Source of the DNA: Hyphochytrium catenoides
Taxonomy: Eukaryota; Sar; Hyphochytriomycetes; Hyphochytriales; Hyphochytriaceae
Direction: 5' to 3'
Assembly (NCBI GenBank): GCA_900088475.1
Contig: FLMG01003599.1
Span: 1-10,883 of the forward strand
DNA: 10,883 nucleotides
Of the stretch, positions 6,646 to 10,883 are shown piece by piece (the stretch's first letter is position 1; each line of letters starts with the position of its first letter). The notes below the pieces were generated by a model that worked only from the letters and a program-made list of their open reading frames with translations, was not told the origin of the DNA and made no database searches. A program made the translations under genes and the position numbers.

Positions 6646-8622
6646 ATGCAGCTCTTCGTCAGGGGAGACAAAGGCGATAGCCGCCTCTCTCTCCTTCAGC
6701 AGAGAGATATCTTTGCCCCAAATGACATTGCAGAGCTTTTAATAGAAGAGGAAGATGACGAGAACAGAGCGTTCTCTTCTCCTCTCTCTGGATCTTCTCC
6801 AACCAAAATCAAAAGCCTAACATTGACCACGCGGCGCTCAGGAAAACTGAAGACGTTCTTCAGGGACACTCTAGGACTAAAGAAGAAGAAGAGAGGAGGA
6901 AGCACCTCAAGAAGCACGTTTGACGGAGAAGAGAGCGATGTAGGAGAAGACATTCTCCTTACAAAGGCAGCCGCCACCGAGTTTGAGAACAGAATTGCTG
7001 CAGCAGACGAGAAGTCTTCTCTCTCTTCCTCTTCCATTCTGTCGTCTCTCCCTCCGAGAAGGAGAAAATTCCAGAGAGCACGTCTTTCAGAGCCTCTCTT
7101 GGACTGTCTGGATCATCCGGGATGGAGGCTGAGTGAGCTCTCTGTCGCACACAGTGAGGACGGAGGAGATAGAGAAGAAGATGACGAGCATCATCATGGA
7201 AGAGGAAGCTTCAGGAACTCTCTTGGGAATGTCTTTGCCTCTATCATGGGGAACAAGAAAGGAGGAGAGAAAGAGAGAGACGAAGATGAAGGAGGAGAAA
7301 GTGACACGGAAGAGGAGAATGACTCACCTCTCTCTGTCAATCTGAACTCTGACTCTATCATTGGGCCTGAGAGGACTCTGTCTCGTTTCCCTACGGGGGC
7401 ACTTCGTCTCCCTCAGATCCTGATAGACAGAAACCGTTCAGACTCTTGCCAAGGATATCTATCCTGGAAGCAGCCTCGTTGGCCTGGAAGGTGGGTCCGG
7501 ACCCTTGTAAAGCTACGCAATGGATCTCTGGATCTCTACGTGGACCAGCGTTCGCTGTCTGTGCTGATTTCTGAAGATTCTGCTGTTTACCGTGGCTATG
7601 AGATCTACCCAAAAAAGAGACGCTACCAGTTGGCGATCATTATCTTTCCCAATGGCGTACAGAGCAACGACAACCAGCGATGGGTCTTCAAGGCTGATTC
7701 AGAGGAGAAGCAGGATCTCTGGGTGCGCTGTATAGAAAGAGTCATTGCGGCTAAGACGTGGTGGGCGTCTCAAGAGCTAGGACCAAAGTTAGGTGATGGC
7801 GCTACATGTGACGTTAAGGTCTGCAAGGATAAAGAGACGGGAGCGCGGTATGCGATGAAGATCGTGAAGGTTCTCTCTTCTTCCACTCCCACCGATGCCT
7901 GCGGCAGTGCTCTATCTCCTGCTCTGCAGAAAGCTTATCGGGAAGTGGACATTCTGAAGACTCTAAGAGAGGCAAATCACCGACATATCTTAGAGTTTCT
8001 TGGCGCTTTCCATCAGGATGACCACCTCTACATCGCTACGCCTCTCTACTCTGGCAGAGATCTCTTCGATTATATCAACCCAATAAGAGGAAGAGTGGGA
8101 GAGACGCGAGGGAGAGTGATTATGAGCCAGCTTCTCTCGGCTTTGGACTGTCTCCACAGCCGTCTCATCGTCCATCTCGACGTAAAGCCTGAGAACATTG
8201 TCTTAGAGAGCGAGGGACCTTCTCTCTCTCTCCGTTTGGTTGACTTTGGCAGCGCGCGGATGTATGAGAAAGGCATAGGCGTGAAGATAAGGACGGAGCT
8301 TCCACAAGGGACAATCGGCTACATTGCACCTGAGTGCTATGGGAGAGGAGAGCGCTATTACACTCCCGCGTGCGATGTCTTCGCTGCTGGAGTGACGCTC
8401 TATGTCCTGCTAGTCGGATATCTACCGTTCTTTGGCGCAACGCGAGAGATGAGAGAGAGAAATGTTATCGGCGGCTACTGGGACAGACAGAGTCCTGAAT
8501 TCCATAGACTAAGTGCGGAGGCAAAGGAGCTCATTGCCCGGATGTTGGCGTGCAGGCCGAGGGATCGGATCAGTCTGCAGGACGCGAGGAACCATCCGTG
8601 GTTCAGAGCCAACTCTAAATGA
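6646..8622 (+). CDS. PH-domain Ser/Thr protein kinase (CAMK type, MLCK/DAPK-like catalytic loop)
   Basis: The frame encodes 658 residues without an intron and ends in TGA. The start is the first ATG after the TATA-like box; an in-frame TGA sits 12 bp upstream, and A is at -3. Residues 1-265 are charged and low-complexity, with basic clusters (KKKKR 79-83, RRRK 138-141) and acidic runs (169-181, 208-226). A PH domain spans about 268-368: GYLSWK start, basic residues K275/R278/R282/R285 in the first strands, and the C-terminal helix Trp W359. The kinase domain (about 377-655) has the Gly loop G383-x-G385 with V390, Lys K405, helix-C Glu E433, catalytic loop H510-L-D512 with K514 and N517, D533-F-G, A561-P-E563, D577 and R641. 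All catalytic residues are present, so it should phosphorylate Ser/Thr. HLD instead of HRD (non-RD) is typical of MLCK/DAPK kinases. The PH domain suggests recruitment to phosphoinositide membranes. No EF-hands, C1 domain or calmodulin tail are seen. PKD and apicomplexan CDPK7 share the PH-kinase order, but orthology is not established. Confidence 0.95.
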   Translation: MQLFVRGDKGDSRLSLLQQRDIFAPNDIAELLIEEEDDENRAFSSPLSGSSPTKIKSLTLTTRRSGKLKTFFRDTLGLKKKKRGGSTSRSTFDGEESDVGEDILLTKAAATEFENRIAAADEKSSLSSSSILSSLPPRRRKFQRARLSEPLLDCLDHPGWRLSELSVAHSEDGGDREEDDEHHHGRGSFRNSLGNVFASIMGNKKGGEKERDEDEGGESDTEEENDSPLSVNLNSDSIIGPERTLSRFPTGALRLPQILIDRNRSDSCQGYLSWKQPRWPGRWVRTLVKLRNGSLDLYVDQRSLSVLISEDSAVYRGYEIYPKKRRYQLAIIIFPNGVQSNDNQRWVFKADSEEKQDLWVRCIERVIAAKTWWASQELGPKLGDGATCDVKVCKDKETGARYAMKIVKVLSSSTPTDACGSALSPALQKAYREVDILKTLREANHRHILEFLGAFHQDDHLYIATPLYSGRDLFDYINPIRGRVGETRGRVIMSQLLSALDCLHSRLIVHLDVKPENIVLESEGPSLSLRLVDFGSARMYEKGIGVKIRTELPQGTIGYIAPECYGRGERYYTPACDVFAAGVTLYVLLVGYLPFFGATREMRERNVIGGYWDRQSPEFHRLSAEAKELIARMLACRPRDRISLQDARNHPWFRANSK

Positions 8623-9060
8623 TTTTGTCAGGAGCGAGGGAGAGTGAGACAAGAAAGAGGAAAGCAGCATGACTCTCTCCTTTATTTGTAGGAGAGAGGG
8701 AAGGAGAGACTGGCAGAGAATGCTGTTGTTTGTATAGATAAAGAGCTTGCTGGACTAGGAGAGAGTGAGAGAAAGAAAGAGAGAGAGAGAGGAGAGAAGC
8801 TCGTCCGTTGAGAGAGTAAGTAGATAGATGTGATATGAGCGTCTCATTGACTAAATATAACCTAGGCTTTTTTTTGAGCTACCACGCTGACTTTGGCGTT
8901 AACAGAGAGAGAAAGAGAGAGAGGAGGACGGTGGCTAGCAACCCACGAGCTCGCTGGTGCCTCTGCCATCAAGAGAGAGAGAGGGTCCAAGGGGCTAAGA
9001 GAGACCAAGGAGCGGAGCCTTTCTGTCAAAACGAGGTAAAGAGAGAGAGAGAGACAACAA
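8623..9060 (+). other. GA-rich 3' flank of the PH-kinase gene
   Basis: The plus strand turns purine-rich directly after the stop codon, with a GA tract at 8758-8799 and smaller ones near 8905-8925 and 9040-9054. No canonical AATAAA is seen close to the stop. A TTGTTTGTA stretch near 8727 and AGATAAAG near 8738 are possible but weak 3'-end signals. Part of this region is presumably the 3' UTR. No gene is recognised. Confidence 0.5.
8758..8799. repeat. (GA)n tract in the probable 3' UTR
   Basis: GA units with GAAAGAAAG interruptions, 136 bp after the kinase stop codon. It is complementary in sequence type to the CU tract in the predicted 5' leader of the same gene. Confidence 0.85.
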
Positions 9061-9223
9061 TGTGGCTCCGTAATCGGATGCAACCTTCTGCATGAATACA
9101 AAGCGCTCTCTCTCCCATCTCGTGCCCCCTCTGTCCAATCTCTTTCTCTATTGCTCTCTCTCCCTCTCTTTGTCTTTTTAAGACATAAGAAAGCTCTCTC
9201 TGTCGGCTTGACCCCCACATCGG

Positions 9224-9331
9224 CTTTCTCTCACTATCTCTTTCTCTCTCGCTTTCTTCCTCTCTTTTTTTTTCTCTCTTTTTTCTCTCTTCTCTCTCTC
9301 TCCCCTCTCACTCTCTCTCTCTCTCCTCTCA
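9224..9331. repeat. CT/T-rich low-complexity tract
   Basis: About 108 bp made almost entirely of C and T, including a nine-T run, several TCTCTC blocks and CCCC. It is flanked by normal sequence. Confidence 0.85.
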
Positions 9332-9699
9332 CAAACGAAGGCCATCCACAGTTCTCTCTGGGTCGTCTCACCTACTCTTCTCGTGCTACCTTTGGCCCGC
9401 CAGTGTAATGTAGATGCATATGATCCACGCCAGAAGCTCATCCTCCATCACAACGTTTTCTTTCTCTCTCCTCATCTCTCTCTCTCTCATCTCTCTTTCT
9501 TCTCCTTACTTACAGACTCTCTTTCCCTTACCTATCTCAAACTTTCCACTGTCTGGATGATGGGAAGGTGAAGAGAGAGCTCATCCGTTCTTCAACGACA
9601 CAGCCACTCGCAGACAGCATTTCCCTGGAACGAGGGCAGAAGAAGCAGTCTTCATCCTGGGTGCCCTTCGTCCCTTCTGCCTTACAGGGTCATTGATCA

Positions 9700-9741
9700 C
9701 TCTCTCTCTCTCTCTCTCTCTAACTTTCTCTCTCTCTCTCT
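9700..9741. repeat. (CT)n microsatellite with TAACTT interruption
   Basis: Two pure CT blocks are separated by TAACTT. The GA array at 9859-9993 begins with two GA blocks separated by TTTA, whose complement TAAA resembles this interruption, again giving an inverted arrangement. Confidence 0.88.
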
Positions 9742-9858
9742 GACGGTTCGTGGGGTGCCTGACGACGGAGAACAACAGGAGGTTCCACAGTGTGGCTGTA
9801 CGACTAACTGTTCTTGTGCAGCAGGACGGGGTGTCATCCCAATGGCACCACCAAAGAT

Positions 9859-9993
9859 GAGAGAGAGAGAGAGAGATTTAGAGAGAGAGAGACTTGGAGA
9901 GAGAGAGCAAGAGAAGAAGACGAGAGAGAGAGACAAGAGAGAAAGAGGTAGAGAGAGAGACTAGGGAGAGAGGAGGGAGAAGAGAGAGAGGGA
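9859..9993. repeat. (GA)n array, about 135 bp
   Basis: A nearly pure purine array with GAGAGAGA blocks separated by short interruptions (TTTA, CTTG, CAAG, GACAAG, CTAG). The Arg-Glu repeat frames here are not considered genes. It follows the oppositely biased tract at 9700-9741 by about 118 bp. Confidence 0.88.
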
Positions 9994-10227
9994 ATGGAGT
10001 AGTTCTACGAGTCGCAGTGAGCGACCTGAGAGCATTGAACAAGGACAAACGAAAATAACAGCGCCACATCCACGCAGGGCGGCGTATTATCGGCTCATGG
10101 AACAATTAGGGAAGCTTTAAATTATTGGGGGGCCGGAGGAGGATAAGGAAAGACGAGACCAACATCAGAACCTCCTTCCTTCGGCCTTGCCGTTACCACC
10201 TCCCACTCAGAATCAGCTCTCACTACT

Positions 10228-10362
10228 CCTCCCTCTCTCTCTTTCTTTCTCTCTCTCTCTCTCTCACTCTCTCTCTCTCTTCTCTCTCTCTCTCATTCTC
10301 TCTCTCTCCCGTCTCTCTCCCTCCCTCTCTCTCCCTCTCCATCTCTCTCTCTCTCTCTTTCT
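10228..10362. repeat. (CT)n array, about 135 bp
   Basis: A nearly pure CT array with TTTCTTTC and CCCT variants and a few A or G interruptions (CACTC, CATTC, CCGTC, CCATC). It is nearly the same length as the GA array at 9859-9993 and opposite in strand bias. Confidence 0.9.
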
Positions 10363-10703
10363 GACTCGCCTCTGGACTTGAATAACCTACTGCGCCACTG
10401 TCCGTCTGCTTTCAATCCTCGGTGCCTCGTCTGAGAAAGGTCTCCAGATGTCTTCCGGACAATAATCTGCAGATTTCCGCGGCGTCAAAAGCTTCAGAAA
10501 GTCGATCGTTGTCTGCGAAAACTGAGGGAAGGAACAGACAGTAGCCGAGACGGGAGCTACTTCTCTTCGGGAAGGTTGAAGAAATAAGAAGCGCGGCTGG
10601 AAAGATGAGCTCCGATGTATGTTCCTCCTCTGTTTCTGTTTGTCCCCATCTGTTCAGATACTTCTAGAAGCTCTCTCTCGCTTCTCTCATTACTTTTCTC
10701 ATT

Positions 10704-10704
<1 letters not shown>
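10363..10704. other. Non-repetitive sequence, no gene confirmed
   Basis: About 340 bp of balanced composition. The minus strand is open for about 89 codons (roughly 10654-10387) without an ATG, and two other frames are also open for about 50 codons, so no frame is clearly favoured. A pyrimidine run ending in CAG on the minus strand (near 10523-10540) resembles a splice acceptor, so a terminal exon of a minus-strand gene is conceivable but not supported by any recognised domain. Confidence 0.35.

Positions 10705-10734
<30 letters not shown>
10705..10734. repeat. (CT)n microsatellite
   Basis: A pure CT tract of about 28 bp preceded by TTTCTTT. It is followed to the window end by mixed sequence in which I recognise nothing. 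Confidence 0.9.
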
Positions 10735-10738
<4 letters not shown>

Positions 10739-10883
10739 GACGGGCGCCTCTCAAAATATCGCTATCTCTCTCCTTCGATCTCCCTCCCTCCGGAACGGCA
10801 GGTTGACTCGAGTCTTCCCTTACACATGCGAGCAGCAATGATGCTGCAGAAAGGTAGTGAGGCGCGTCTGTTTTCCCGTTCTT

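Larger units (their letters stand above)
9061..9858. other. CT-rich intergenic sequence, no gene recognised
   Basis: Mostly pyrimidine-rich on plus, with two strong CT tracts listed separately and shorter ones near 9460-9500. Mixed sequence at 9370-9440, 9560-9690 and 9742-9858 carries no recognisable frame. Frames on either strand are Ser/Leu- or Arg/Glu-rich artefacts. Confidence 0.55.

Noticed and set aside
7391-7612. Minus-strand frames within the kinase gene
   Set aside because: Shadows of the well-supported plus-strand kinase CDS.
8795-9590. Three similar AGCTCRTCC words (near 8798, 9435 and 9579)
   Set aside because: Only 9-12 bases shared and the flanks are GA/CT-rich; not distinguishable from chance.
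9755-9964. Plus-strand Arg/Glu-repeat frame
   Set aside because: Translation of the GA array at 9859-9993.
10387-10654. About 89 open codons on the minus strand, possible terminal exon
   Set aside because: No ATG; two other frames over the same bases are also open and equally protein-like, so there is no basis to choose one.
1-10883. CRISPR-like or phage-like array
   Set aside because: Repeats are dinucleotide microsatellites without unique spacers, and the genome is eukaryotic.

Overview
This is nuclear DNA from a eukaryote, probably a unicellular one (protist or alga). The single clear gene encodes a PH-domain protein kinase, a eukaryotic architecture. It runs as one uninterrupted 658-codon frame, so the coding part has no intron. 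The rest of the window is dominated by (CT)n/(GA)n simple sequence and by long stretches that are purine-rich on one strand and pyrimidine-rich on the other. There are no bacterial operons, Shine-Dalgarno spacing or phage genes. The clade cannot be fixed from the window. An intron-poor, GA/CT-laden genome of roughly balanced GC would suit several protist or algal groups (coccidian alveolates and stramenopiles were considered), and that is inference only.

Layout. Positions 1-900 are ordinary mixed sequence with a diverged direct repeat and small hairpins but no convincing gene. About 900-1640 is purine-rich and 1640-3470 pyrimidine-rich; nearly all open frames there are composition artefacts (Ser/Leu/Phe on one strand, Arg/Glu/Lys on the other). 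One minus-strand frame (874-1566) contains a regular three-heptad coiled-coil stretch and is kept as a weak candidate. At 3850-4009 a GA tract and a CT tract form a large inverted repeat. Positions 4020-5090 are an island almost free of GA/CT repeats, with no recognisable gene. From 5100 to 6360 CT and GA tracts alternate.

The kinase gene follows: TATA-like box at 6398-6404, a GC-rich patch, a CU-rich leader with no upstream ATG, then the CDS at 6646-8622. The product has a disordered, charged N-terminal third, a PH domain (about 268-368) and a complete CAMK-type kinase domain (about 377-655) with the HLD catalytic loop seen in MLCK/DAPK-like kinases. It is probably recruited to phosphoinositide-bearing membranes by the PH domain. 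Downstream the sequence becomes GA-rich, so the gene sits between a pyrimidine-rich 5' flank and a purine-rich 3' flank.

From 9080 to the end there are further CT (9224-9331, 9700-9741, 10228-10362, 10705-10734) and GA (9859-9993) blocks separated by mixed sequence, again without a supportable gene. No tRNA, rRNA, CRISPR array or intact mobile element was recognised. Apart from the kinase, the main unusual feature is the purine/pyrimidine strand-switch architecture.
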